A DNA stretch of 10,705 nt from positions 1 to 10,705 of the forward strand of contig JASLAV010001254.1 of the NCBI GenBank assembly GCA_030146905.1, in the 5' to 3' direction. The position numbers and the translations under genes were made by a program. Source of the DNA: Lentzea sp. (lineage in GTDB: Bacteria; Actinomycetota; Actinomycetes; Mycobacteriales; Pseudonocardiaceae). Numbering within the stretch: the stretch's first letter is position 1; each line of letters starts with the position of its first letter. The notes below the pieces were generated by a model that was not told the DNA's origin, searched no databases, and saw nothing but the letters and a program-made list of their open reading frames with translations. This document shows positions 5,200 to 10,705 of this stretch, piece by piece.

Positions 5200-5895
5200 A
5201 TGACCGCCGTCGCCCCCGCGCAGTTCGTCGACGAGCTGCGCGCACTCGCACCTCGGTACTGGGACACCCACCCGTTCCACCTGCGCATGCACGCGGGCCG
5301 GCTGGGCAAGCACGAGTTGCAGGCGTGGGCCGCGAACCGCTGGTACTACCAGCGCTGCATCGCGCAGAAGGATGCGGCCATCCTCTCCAACTGCCCGTTG
5401 CCCGACATCCGCCGCCAGTGGCGCGAGCGGATCATCTGGCACGACGGCACGGCACCGGGCGAGGGTGGCGCGGAGAACTGGATCCGCCTCGCCGAGGCCG
5501 TGGGCCTGACCAGGGAGGAGGTGCTCGACGAACGGCACGTGCTGCCGGGCACGAAATTCGCCGTCGACGCCTACGTGAACTTCGCGCGCACCCAGCCGTG
5601 GGTCGTCGCGATCGCGTCCGGCCTGACCGAGATGTTCTCGGGTGCGTTGATGCGCAAGCGCTTGACGGCGTTGCGGGAGCAGTACCCCTGGATCGCCGAG
5701 GAGGGCTTCGCGTACTTCACCCACCGCATCCGGGCGGTCGCCGGTGAAGGACAGGCCACTTTGGACATCGTCGTGGAGCATTCCACGACCCGTGACCAAC
5801 AACTGGCCGCTGTCGCCGCCCTGTCGTTCAAGTGCGACGTGCTGCGCGCCGTGCTGGACGCCGTCGACTACTACTCGGGCAAGGGAAAGCCGTGA
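5200..5895 (+). CDS. pqqC: Pyrroloquinoline-quinone synthase PqqC
   Basis: 231-residue cofactor-free oxidase catalysing the last step: ring closure and eight-electron oxidation of the AHQQ intermediate to PQQ with O2. It belongs to the TENA/PqqC helical fold. Typical stretches are DTHPFHLRMHAG (22-33), ANRWYYQ (45-51), KDAAILSNCP (57-66), WHDG (80-83), YPWIAEEGFAYF (162-173) and FKCDVL (210-215). Against the Klebsiella active site, remembered with a constant offset of 3, most residues are kept: Tyr20, Arg47, Gln51, Arg77, His81, Tyr125, Thr143, Glu144, Arg154, Tyr172, Arg176 and Lys211. Two are not: Met151 stands where His154 is expected, and Trp21 where His24 is expected. GAGGAG (5184-5189) supports the ATG at 5200. 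The stop overlaps the pqqD start (GTGA). Identity as PqqC is secure from its cluster; the altered active site is the open point. Confidence 0.93.
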   Translation: MTAVAPAQFVDELRALAPRYWDTHPFHLRMHAGRLGKHELQAWAANRWYYQRCIAQKDAAILSNCPLPDIRRQWRERIIWHDGTAPGEGGAENWIRLAEAVGLTREEVLDERHVLPGTKFAVDAYVNFARTQPWVVAIASGLTEMFSGALMRKRLTALREQYPWIAEEGFAYFTHRIRAVAGEGQATLDIVVEHSTTRDQQLAAVAALSFKCDVLRAVLDAVDYYSGKGKP

Positions 5896-6170
5896 CGCCG
5901 GTCGTCGCGCTGGACGCCGTGCCGCGCATCCGGCGCGGGGTGAAGTGCACCTACGACCAGATCCGCTCCGCGCACGTCGTGCTGTTCCCCGAGGGCGTGC
6001 TGGTGCTGAACGAGACCGCAGCCTCCGTCGTGTCGCTGTGCGACGGGGCTCGTTCCGTCGGCGACATCGCGGTCGCCCTGGCCGGCGAGTACGACGGGGT
6101 CGAACCCGGAGACGTGGTCGAGCTGGTGGTCCGTCTCGTCGAACGGAGGGTGGTGGACGTCGATGGCTGA
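5892..6170 (+). CDS. pqqD: PQQ peptide chaperone PqqD
   Basis: 92-residue winged-helix peptide-binding protein (RiPP recognition element) that binds the PqqA leader and presents it to PqqE. The family pattern is clear: PRIRRG near the N-terminus (11-16), a stretch with Tyr21 and Gln23, HVVLFPEG (28-35), LNETAASVVSLCDG (39-52) and a C-terminal helix ending VDVDG. The GTG start at 5892 overlaps the pqqC stop as GTGA and gives the normal length; an in-frame ATG at 5832 inside pqqC would add an unrelated Arg-rich extension and is rejected. The 3' end overlaps pqqE by 8 bases, so PqqC, PqqD and PqqE are translationally coupled. PqqD is a separate protein, not fused to PqqC or PqqE. Confidence 0.95.
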   Translation: MTPVVALDAVPRIRRGVKCTYDQIRSAHVVLFPEGVLVLNETAASVVSLCDGARSVGDIAVALAGEYDGVEPGDVVELVVRLVERRVVDVDG

Positions 6171-7242
6171 GGCTCCGTTCGGCCTGCTGGCCGAGCTGAC
6201 GCACCGGTGCCCGTTGCAGTGCGGTTACTGCTCGAACCCCGTCGAGCTCGTGCGCAGGGACGCCGAGCTGACGACCGAGGACTGGCTGCGCGTGTTCGAC
6301 CAGGCCAGGTCGCTGGGCGCGTTGCAGGTCCACCTGTCCGGCGGCGAACCGCTGCTGCGCCCCGACCTGCCGGAGCTGGCGGCGCACGCGAACAGCCTGG
6401 GCTGCTACGTCAACCTGGTCACGTCGGGGGTCGGTCTGTCCAGGGACAGGTTGCGGGACCTGGCTTCTCGCGGTGTCGACCACGTGCAGCTCTCCCTGCA
6501 GGACGCGACCCGCGCCGGCAACGACCGGATCGCGGGCATCAAGGCGTTCGACAGGAAGGTGGAGGCCGCCGGGTTCGTCCGCGACGAGGGCCTGCCGCTG
6601 ACCGTGAACACCGTGCTGCACCGGCAGAACCTCGACAACGTCGCCGGGATCATCGCGATGGCGGAGGAGATGGGCGCCGAGCGCCTGGAGCTCGCCAACA
6701 CCCAGTACTACGGCTGGGCGCTGCGCAACCGGGCGGTCCTGCTGCCCACACGGGAGCAGCTCGCCGCCGCCGACCCGGTCGTGACCGCCGCGCAGGAGCG
6801 CCTGCGGGGACGGATGGAGATCGTCTACGTCATCGCCGACTACCACGAGGCCCACCCGAAGCCGTGCATGTACGGGTGGGGTGCGCGGCAGCTGACCGTG
6901 GCGCCGAACGGCGACGTCCTCCCCTGCCCCGCCGCGACGGTGATCTCGACGCTGGAGATCGAGAACGTGCGCGACTCGTCGTTGCACGACATCTGGCACT
7001 CGTCGCCGTCGTTCAACGCCTTCCGCGGCTTCGGGTGGATGGAGGAGCCCTGCCGTTCGTGCCCGCGCAAGGAGATCGACTTCGGCGGCTGCCGCTGCCA
7101 GGCCTTCCAGCTGACCGGGAACGCCGCCGCCACCGACCCCGTCTGCTCGCTGTCGCCGTCGCGGTCCACAGTGGACGGTATTTTGGCGGCCGAGATGGCG
7201 CCCGCCGAAGTTCCCGCGATGGCGATGAGGAAGATGCGGTGA
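6163..7242 (+). CDS. pqqE: Radical SAM PqqA peptide cyclase PqqE
   Basis: 359-residue radical SAM/SPASM enzyme that forms the carbon-carbon bond between the Glu and Tyr of PqqA bound to PqqD. The radical SAM cluster motif CPLQCGYC gives Cys16, Cys20 and Cys23; LSGGEPLLRPDL (58-69) is the SAM-binding GGEP region. The C-terminal SPASM part has Cys235, Cys255, Cys297, Cys300, Cys310, Cys312 and Cys328, and Asp306. With a constant offset of 13 these match the auxiliary-cluster ligands remembered for Methylorubrum PqqE, including its unusual Asp ligand, so all three Fe-S clusters should form. The tail after Cys328 is about 30 residues. The ATG at 6163 lies inside the pqqD 3' end; GGAGGG (6145-6150) is a somewhat distant ribosome site. 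The pqqB start overlaps its stop. Confidence 0.96.
   Translation: MAEAPFGLLAELTHRCPLQCGYCSNPVELVRRDAELTTEDWLRVFDQARSLGALQVHLSGGEPLLRPDLPELAAHANSLGCYVNLVTSGVGLSRDRLRDLASRGVDHVQLSLQDATRAGNDRIAGIKAFDRKVEAAGFVRDEGLPLTVNTVLHRQNLDNVAGIIAMAEEMGAERLELANTQYYGWALRNRAVLLPTREQLAAADPVVTAAQERLRGRMEIVYVIADYHEAHPKPCMYGWGARQLTVAPNGDVLPCPAATVISTLEIENVRDSSLHDIWHSSPSFNAFRGFGWMEEPCRSCPRKEIDFGGCRCQAFQLTGNAAATDPVCSLSPSRSTVDGILAAEMAPAEVPAMAMRKMR
7164..7176. repeat. 13-base palindrome GTCCAC-A-GTGGAC, copy 1
   Basis: GTCCACAGTGGAC lies within pqqE near its 3' end and encodes part of Ser-Thr-Val-Asp-Gly. A near-identical copy, differing only at the centre, is at 7727-7739 in pqqB and is read in the same codon phase to give the same five residues. 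The two host proteins are unrelated, so shared descent of the residues is unlikely; the DNA word itself seems to be the common element. Confidence 0.6.
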
Positions 7243-8114
7243 AGGCGGTTCTGCTCGGCACGGCGGCCGGTGGTGGTTTCCCGCAGTGGAACTGCGCGTG
7301 TGCGTTGTGCGTGCGGGCCCGTGCCGGTTCGTTGCCGCCGCGTTCCCAGGACTGCCTGGCGATCAGCGGCAACGGCACCGACTGGTGGCTCGTCAACGCC
7401 TCGCCGGACATCCGCACGCAGATCGCGTCCTGCTCCTTCCTGAACCCCGGGCCCGGTCCGCGCGACACCCCGTTGCGCGGAGCCCTGTTCACCGACGCCG
7501 AGCTCGACCACACGCTGGGCCTGCTGACACTGCGAGGCGGTGCGGGCTTGACGGTGAGGGCACCGGAAACGGTCCTGCACGCGTTGAAGGACCAGTTCGA
7601 CCTGCGCACCGTGATCGACGGCTACGCCCCGCTGGAGTGGCGTCAGGTGGAGCAGTCGTTCGAGATCGCCGGTCTGCGCGTGTCGGCGATCCCGATCAGC
7701 GGCAAGCGCCCCAAGTACGCCCGCTCGTCCACTGTGGACGGAACATGGGTGGTGGCGTACTCCTTCGAGGACCTGGTCTCCGGCGGTGTGCTGGTCTACG
7801 CCCCCTGCCTGGCTTCGTGGCCGGACGGTTTCGACGAGGTCGTCTCCGGCGCCGGCTGCCTGGTGCTCGACGGCACCTTCCACGCGGCGTCCGAGATGGG
7901 CTCTGCCACCGGCAGCGCGTCCGGCCAGGCCGCGATGGGCCACCTGCCGATCACGGAGAGCCTGCCCCTGCTGCGGCGCTTTCCCTGCGTCCGGCGCATC
8001 TACACGCACCTCAACAACACCAACCCGGTGCTCGATCCGTCGTCGCCGGAGTCGGCGGCACTGCGCGCGGCGGGAGTCGAGGTGCCCTTGGACGGCACGG
8101 TGATCGAGCTGTAG
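7239..8114 (+). CDS. pqqB: PqqB, metallo-beta-lactamase-fold hydroxylase of PQQ synthesis
   Basis: 291-residue protein, close to the usual length of about 300. PqqB is an iron-dependent enzyme that hydroxylates the tyrosine ring of the crosslinked PqqA-derived diamino acid. Visible family marks are GGGFPQWNC (11-19), the Cys-rich zinc site CACALC (Cys19, Cys21, Cys24), TDAELDHTLGL (85-95, with Asp90 and His91 as metal-site residues), LDGTF (210-214), MGHLPI (233-238) and THLNNTNPVL (256-265, with His257). The GTG start at 7239 overlaps the pqqE stop (GTGA); no independent ribosome site is needed. Placing pqqB last, after pqqE, differs from the common pqqABCDE order. It is the last pqq gene before the regulator, 18 bases away. 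Confidence 0.94.
   Translation: MKAVLLGTAAGGGFPQWNCACALCVRARAGSLPPRSQDCLAISGNGTDWWLVNASPDIRTQIASCSFLNPGPGPRDTPLRGALFTDAELDHTLGLLTLRGGAGLTVRAPETVLHALKDQFDLRTVIDGYAPLEWRQVEQSFEIAGLRVSAIPISGKRPKYARSSTVDGTWVVAYSFEDLVSGGVLVYAPCLASWPDGFDEVVSGAGCLVLDGTFHAASEMGSATGSASGQAAMGHLPITESLPLLRRFPCVRRIYTHLNNTNPVLDPSSPESAALRAAGVEVPLDGTVIEL
7727..7739. repeat. 13-base palindrome GTCCAC-T-GTGGAC, copy 2
   Basis: GTCCACTGTGGAC in the middle of pqqB, followed by GG as in copy 1 (7164-7176). Perfect six-base arms around a single central base. It encodes Ser-Thr-Val-Asp-Gly. Confidence 0.6.
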
Positions 8115-8120
8115 ATCGGC

Positions 8121-8126
8121 CACAAT
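8121..8126 (+). promoter_or_regulatory. Candidate -10 element for a leaderless regulator transcript
   Basis: CACAAT stands exactly six bases before the ATG at 8133, and no Shine-Dalgarno is visible in the 18-base gap after pqqB. This spacing would put the transcription start at or next to the A of the ATG. The gene before the phosphatase shows the same arrangement (10173-10178). No good -35 is seen. The regulator may still also be read through from the pqq operon. Confidence 0.4.
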
Positions 8127-8132
8127 CACCGG

Positions 8133-9269
8133 ATGTCCTACGTGATCGGTGGCCGACCTCTCGCCGCGCGGCTGGTCGCGGAGATGCCGTCGTTCGTGCG
8201 GCGGGTGATCGCGTCGCTGGTCGAACGCGTCCCCAGCTACGCCCAGCTGCCGGCGGAGGAGCTCGACGGCGACATCTACCGCGTCACCGAGCACACGCTG
8301 CGCGCCTTCGCCGCCGTGCTCGCCTCCGGTGAGCTGCCTGCCGACGACGACCTGCGGTTCCTGCGCGAGTCGGCGGCGCGGCGGGCCGAGGAGGGCGTGC
8401 CGATCGACGTGGTGCTGACGGCGTACCACGTGGGCATTCAGGTCGTGTGGGAGACGCTGGTGCCGGAGGCGCGCCCCGAGGAGGTGCGCGACGTGCTGGC
8501 GTTGAACGCCTTGGTCATGCGCTACCTGCAGCTCGTGACACCGGTGGTGAGCGCCGGGTACCTCGACGAGCGGCAGGCCATGTTCGACTTCGAGCGGTCG
8601 GCGCGTGCCGAGCTGCTCTCCGGAACCCGTGAAGCGCGAGGGCCGCACGTCGTGCTGGCGTTGCACGTGCCGCCGCATCCCGACGAACTGCTGGCCGGCG
8701 TGGACGCGTCCGTCGCTGCCCGGCGCAAGCTGCGGCGGCTGCGGGCCGAGCTGGAACGGCACAGCCGTGAGCCGGTGCTGTCGTCCCTGACCTCGGACGG
8801 CGGCATCGCGCTGCTGCCCGGTGAGGACCTGCCGCTCGAACGGATCGTGTCCGACGTGTCGCGGGCGTCCGGCGTGCCTCTGACGGTGGCGGCGGTCGCG
8901 GCACCTCCCACCGGCGTCGCGGCCGCCGCCGGGCTGGCGCGTGAGGTCCTCGCCGTCGCGATGAGGTCGGGGCCGGGGTTGTACCGGCTGTCCGACGTGC
9001 TGCTGGAGTACCAGTTGTCACGGCCCAGCGCGGCGCTGGAGCCGCTGGCCGGGATCGTGGCGCCGTTGACGGACGAGCTGGTGCAGACGCTGGAGGTGTA
9101 CCTCCGGCGCGGGTCCCGGCGGCCCGCCGCGTCCGAGCTGCACGTGCACCCGAACACGGTGGACTACCGGTTGCGGCGGGTCGCGGAGCTGACCGGGCTG
9201 GACCCGACGCGGATCGAGCACGTCACGCTGCTGACGGCTGCCCTTGCCGCGCGGCGCGCGCGACCGTAG
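8133..9269 (+). CDS. PucR/CdaR-family transcriptional regulator with RsbRD-like N-terminal domain
   Basis: 378-residue cytoplasmic DNA-binding regulator. The C-terminus (about 316-370) is the PucR-type helix-turn-helix: YLRRGSRRPAASELHVHPNTV with Arg-rich recognition helix DYRLRRVAELTGLD. The N-terminal 15-140 region is all-helical and resembles the RsbT co-antagonist (RsbRD) N-terminal domain that often precedes this HTH in actinobacteria; the middle (about 150-295) is a degenerate GGDEF-like sensor region, as in CdaR. No membrane segment is seen. PucR/CdaR proteins usually activate neighbouring catabolic or transport genes in response to a small ligand; here the nearest genes are pqqACDEB upstream, so PQQ or sugar oxidation is a plausible but unproven target. 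The ATG at 8133 lacks a ribosome site and may be leaderless; an ATG at 8184 is the alternative. Its 3' end overlaps the convergent esterase by 47 bases. Confidence 0.85.
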   Translation: MSYVIGGRPLAARLVAEMPSFVRRVIASLVERVPSYAQLPAEELDGDIYRVTEHTLRAFAAVLASGELPADDDLRFLRESAARRAEEGVPIDVVLTAYHVGIQVVWETLVPEARPEEVRDVLALNALVMRYLQLVTPVVSAGYLDERQAMFDFERSARAELLSGTREARGPHVVLALHVPPHPDELLAGVDASVAARRKLRRLRAELERHSREPVLSSLTSDGGIALLPGEDLPLERIVSDVSRASGVPLTVAAVAAPPTGVAAAAGLAREVLAVAMRSGPGLYRLSDVLLEYQLSRPSAALEPLAGIVAPLTDELVQTLEVYLRRGSRRPAASELHVHPNTVDYRLRRVAELTGLDPTRIEHVTLLTAALAARRARP

Positions 9270-10068
9270 CGCCGAAAGCGGCCATGCCGGCGGCGTTGGG
9301 GTGCAGCGGCGCGGCGACCGTCGTCGGGACGAGGCCCTCCAGGTACCGGTCGGCGGGTGCGGCGCAGATGTCGTGCCCGGCCGTCACCGCGGCGAAGTCC
9401 ACGAACACCGCCCCGCGCTTCGCGGCCTCGGCCTTCGCGGTCGCGCTGATCCGGTTCATCACGCTCTGCAGGTAGTCGCCGTCACGGCCCCACACCGGCT
9501 GGTGCGGGTAGCAGCCACCGGGCCGGATGTACGTGCCGTAACCGGTGACCAGAACCTTCGCCTGCGGCGACCGGCGCTTGATCTCGTCGAGCGCGGCGCC
9601 CAACTCCGGCGCCCACGCGTCGACGGCCGCGGCGAGCTGGTCGGTGCCACCGGCCGTGTAGCGGTCCGCGCACGACAGGCCCACCGGCTCCGGCAGGAGG
9701 TTGATGCAGCTCAACGCCGTCTGGAACAGGCCGATGTCGTTGGCCCCGATCGTCAGCGACACCAGGTCGGTGGTCGGCTCCAGCGCGTCGAACTGCGGCG
9801 CGACGAGGCCGAACTGGCGGCCGGCGAAGTCGTCGGTCTTCGCCCCGGAGCACGTGACGTCCGTGAGCCGCGCGCCGAGGGCCTCCGCCGCCACCCGCGG
9901 GTAGTCGCGGTCGCTGCGCAGGCACCACAGCGCCGGGTCCTGGTTCGGGATCAGCGGCCCGGCCGCCGCCGAGTCGCCCAGAGCCACGTAGTCGAGCGCG
10001 TCCGCCTGTGCGGCGGTTGTTCCGGCGGCCAACGTCGCCACGAGCGCCAGCCCGGCCACGATTCGCAT
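9223..10068 (-). CDS. Secreted SGNH-family esterase/lipase (Streptomyces lipase type)
   Basis: 281-residue exported lipid or ester hydrolase. Residues 1-23 are a Sec signal peptide (cleavage near AQA/DA). The SGNH blocks are visible: GDSAAAG with nucleophile Ser33, CSGA with Gly75, GANDIG with Asn110, and HPNAAG with His256. The usual Asp three residues before the His is Ala here (Ala253), so it probably works with a Ser-His dyad, as described for the Streptomyces scabies esterase. Six cysteines (49, 73, 121, 133, 186, 235) match the three-disulfide pattern of Streptomyces extracellular lipases and esterases. GGAGGA (plus-strand 10074-10079) five bases before the ATG fixes the start. It is convergent with and overlaps the PucR-type gene, and divergent from the phosphatase gene. 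Natural substrate unknown. Confidence 0.9.
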   Translation of the reverse strand: MRIVAGLALVATLAAGTTAAQADALDYVALGDSAAAGPLIPNQDPALWCLRSDRDYPRVAAEALGARLTDVTCSGAKTDDFAGRQFGLVAPQFDALEPTTDLVSLTIGANDIGLFQTALSCINLLPEPVGLSCADRYTAGGTDQLAAAVDAWAPELGAALDEIKRRSPQAKVLVTGYGTYIRPGGCYPHQPVWGRDGDYLQSVMNRISATAKAEAAKRGAVFVDFAAVTAGHDICAAPADRYLEGLVPTTVAAPLHPNAAGMAAFGATVARAARQGQPSAA

Positions 10069-10161
10069 CCCGATCCTCCAACGTCGTCGTCAGGTCAGCT
10101 CATCGTGGTGGCTCTCGTCACGTGCGGGGGTGGGACGTCGCCCAGAGTCATCCGGTCGTGT

Positions 10162-10178
10162 TTGTGACCGATCACAAT
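10162..10178 (+). promoter_or_regulatory. Dyad TTGTGA-N4-TCACAA overlapping a candidate -10
   Basis: TTGTGA (10162-10167) and TCACAA (10172-10177) are perfect inverted repeats around CCGA. The right arm overlaps CACAAT (10173-10178), which lies six bases before the GTG at 10185, so a bound regulator would block this promoter. The arms resemble the CRP/GlxR half-site TGTGA, but those sites use a 6-base spacer. The dyad is in the 116-base divergent gap between the esterase and the phosphatase gene and might affect both. Confidence 0.45.
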
Positions 10179-10184
10179 GGCCCC

Positions 10185-10705
10185 GTGACTCCCGGGGATC
10201 TCCTGACACTGGCCACCCAGTCCTGTGTGGACGCCGCGAAGCTGTTGCGCGGCCTGCACGTGGACGTCTCGGCGAAGGGCGCGTTCGACCAGGTCAGCAC
10301 GGCCGATCTGGAGGTCGAGAGGTTCCTGCGGACCAGCCTGACCACGGGCGCGCCCGGATCCGCCGTCGTCGGCGAGGAACTGGGCAGTGCCTCCGCCCAC
10401 GTCACCTGGTACGTCGACCCGATCGACGGCACCCGCAACTTCGTGCGCGGCATCCCGTTGTCGTGCATCTCGGTGGCCGCGGCCGTCGACGGCGAACTGG
10501 TGGCGGGCTGCGTGCTGGACCCGTTCCGCGACGAGCTCTTCACGGCGGCGGAGGGCGTGCCGTTCGAGGTCCGCTCGACCGGACTGACGATCAAGCCGGG
10601 CGTGAGCCCCCGCCCGTTGGTGCTCACCGACATCCCGCTGCCCGGCAGCCCGTACCAGGGCGAGGTGGAGCTGCTGGGCGATCTCCTGGCCGTCGCCGAC
10701 GTCCG
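10185..10705 (+). CDS. Inositol-monophosphatase-family phosphatase, 5' part (runs off window)
   Basis: The frame stays open for 173 codons to the window end; the family is usually about 260-270 residues, so roughly the last third is missing. It is a Mg2+-dependent, Li+-sensitive-type sugar phosphatase: possible substrates include inositol-1-phosphate, histidinol phosphate, fructose-1,6-bisphosphate or 3'-phosphoadenosine phosphates, which this fragment cannot separate. Seen motifs are DQVSTADLEVE (35-45), VVGEE (61-65, metal-binding Glu64/65) and WYVDPIDGTRNF (75-86, with Asp78 and Asp81 as metal ligands). The GTG at 10185 gives the normal family N-terminus (TPGDLLTLA). In-frame GTGs at 10158 and 10164 are possible alternatives; none has a ribosome site, and a -10-like CACAAT six bases upstream suggests a leaderless message starting at 10185. 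Confidence 0.88.
   Translation, partial: MTPGDLLTLATQSCVDAAKLLRGLHVDVSAKGAFDQVSTADLEVERFLRTSLTTGAPGSAVVGEELGSASAHVTWYVDPIDGTRNFVRGIPLSCISVAAAVDGELVAGCVLDPFRDELFTAAEGVPFEVRSTGLTIKPGVSPRPLVLTDIPLPGSPYQGEVELLGDLLAVADV

Noticed and set aside
5086..6999. Long open minus-strand frame (637 codons) opposite pqqC, pqqD and pqqE
   Set aside because: It is the complement of well-supported pqq genes in GC-rich DNA; its product is Arg/Gly/Val-rich without recognisable domains.
6840..8762. Long open minus-strand frame (640 codons) opposite pqqE, pqqB and the regulator
   Set aside because: Same shadow effect; no domain, no plausible start, low-complexity composition.
10162..10177. TTGTGA-N4-TCACAA as a CRP/GlxR operator
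   Set aside because: CRP-type sites need a 6-base spacer between TGTGA and TCACA; here it is 4, so only a generic dyad is claimed.
1..10705. CRISPR arrays, tRNA/rRNA genes, transposases, phage genes or toxin-antitoxin pairs
   Set aside because: None is visible: no regularly spaced repeats, no cloverleaf-type sequence, no recombinase or transposase motifs, and uniform high-GC coding style.

Overview
The window is chromosomal DNA of a high-GC actinobacterium. Very strong G/C bias at third codon positions, many GTG starts, GTGA stop/start overlaps, a class E/F-type sortase and a Streptomyces-type SGNH esterase all fit. A Pseudonocardiaceae-like host (Lentzea, Saccharothrix or Amycolatopsis relatives) is my guess from overall style, not something the sequence proves.

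Layout. (1) 1-352: no supportable gene; several inverted and direct repeats that look like control DNA for the next gene. (2) 353-3654, plus strand: a cell-surface operon. It encodes a secreted, membrane-anchored protein with an SpaA/Cna-B-type isopeptide domain, a sortase overlapping it by 4 bases, and 39 bases later a membrane-anchored polysaccharide-deacetylase-like protein. (3) 3656-4690, minus strand: an exported PQQ-dependent glucose/sorbosone-type dehydrogenase, ending one base from the deacetylase. (4) 4691-4988: a divergent control region with repeated ACATCG half-sites and dyads. (5) 4989-8114, plus strand: a complete core pyrroloquinoline quinone (PQQ) biosynthesis operon in the order pqqA-C-D-E-B, with a strong hairpin between pqqA and pqqC. 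(6) 8133-9269: a PucR/CdaR-type regulator with an RsbRD-like N-terminus. (7) 9223-10068, minus strand: a secreted SGNH esterase whose 3' end overlaps the regulator's 3' end by 47 bases. (8) 10185-10705: the 5' part of an inositol-monophosphatase-family gene running off the window.

How the genes work together. PqqA is the ribosomal precursor peptide. PqqD presents it to the radical SAM enzyme PqqE, which crosslinks Glu32 and Tyr36. A protease not encoded here must release the crosslinked residues. PqqB (hydroxylase) and PqqC (final cyclisation/oxidation) then finish PQQ. The divergently transcribed dehydrogenase is the obvious user of the cofactor outside the membrane. The PucR-type regulator 18 bases downstream is a candidate controller, but its target is unknown.

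Points most worth a second look: the PqqC here appears to lack two active-site histidines known from Klebsiella PqqC (His154 replaced by Met, His24 by Trp); the pqqA-pqqC hairpin; the half-site array in the divergent promoter region; two downstream genes with identical CACAAT-N6-start arrangements suggesting leaderless transcripts; a sortase next to a probable substrate with no LPXTG motif; and a 13-base palindrome occurring twice in the pqq genes.
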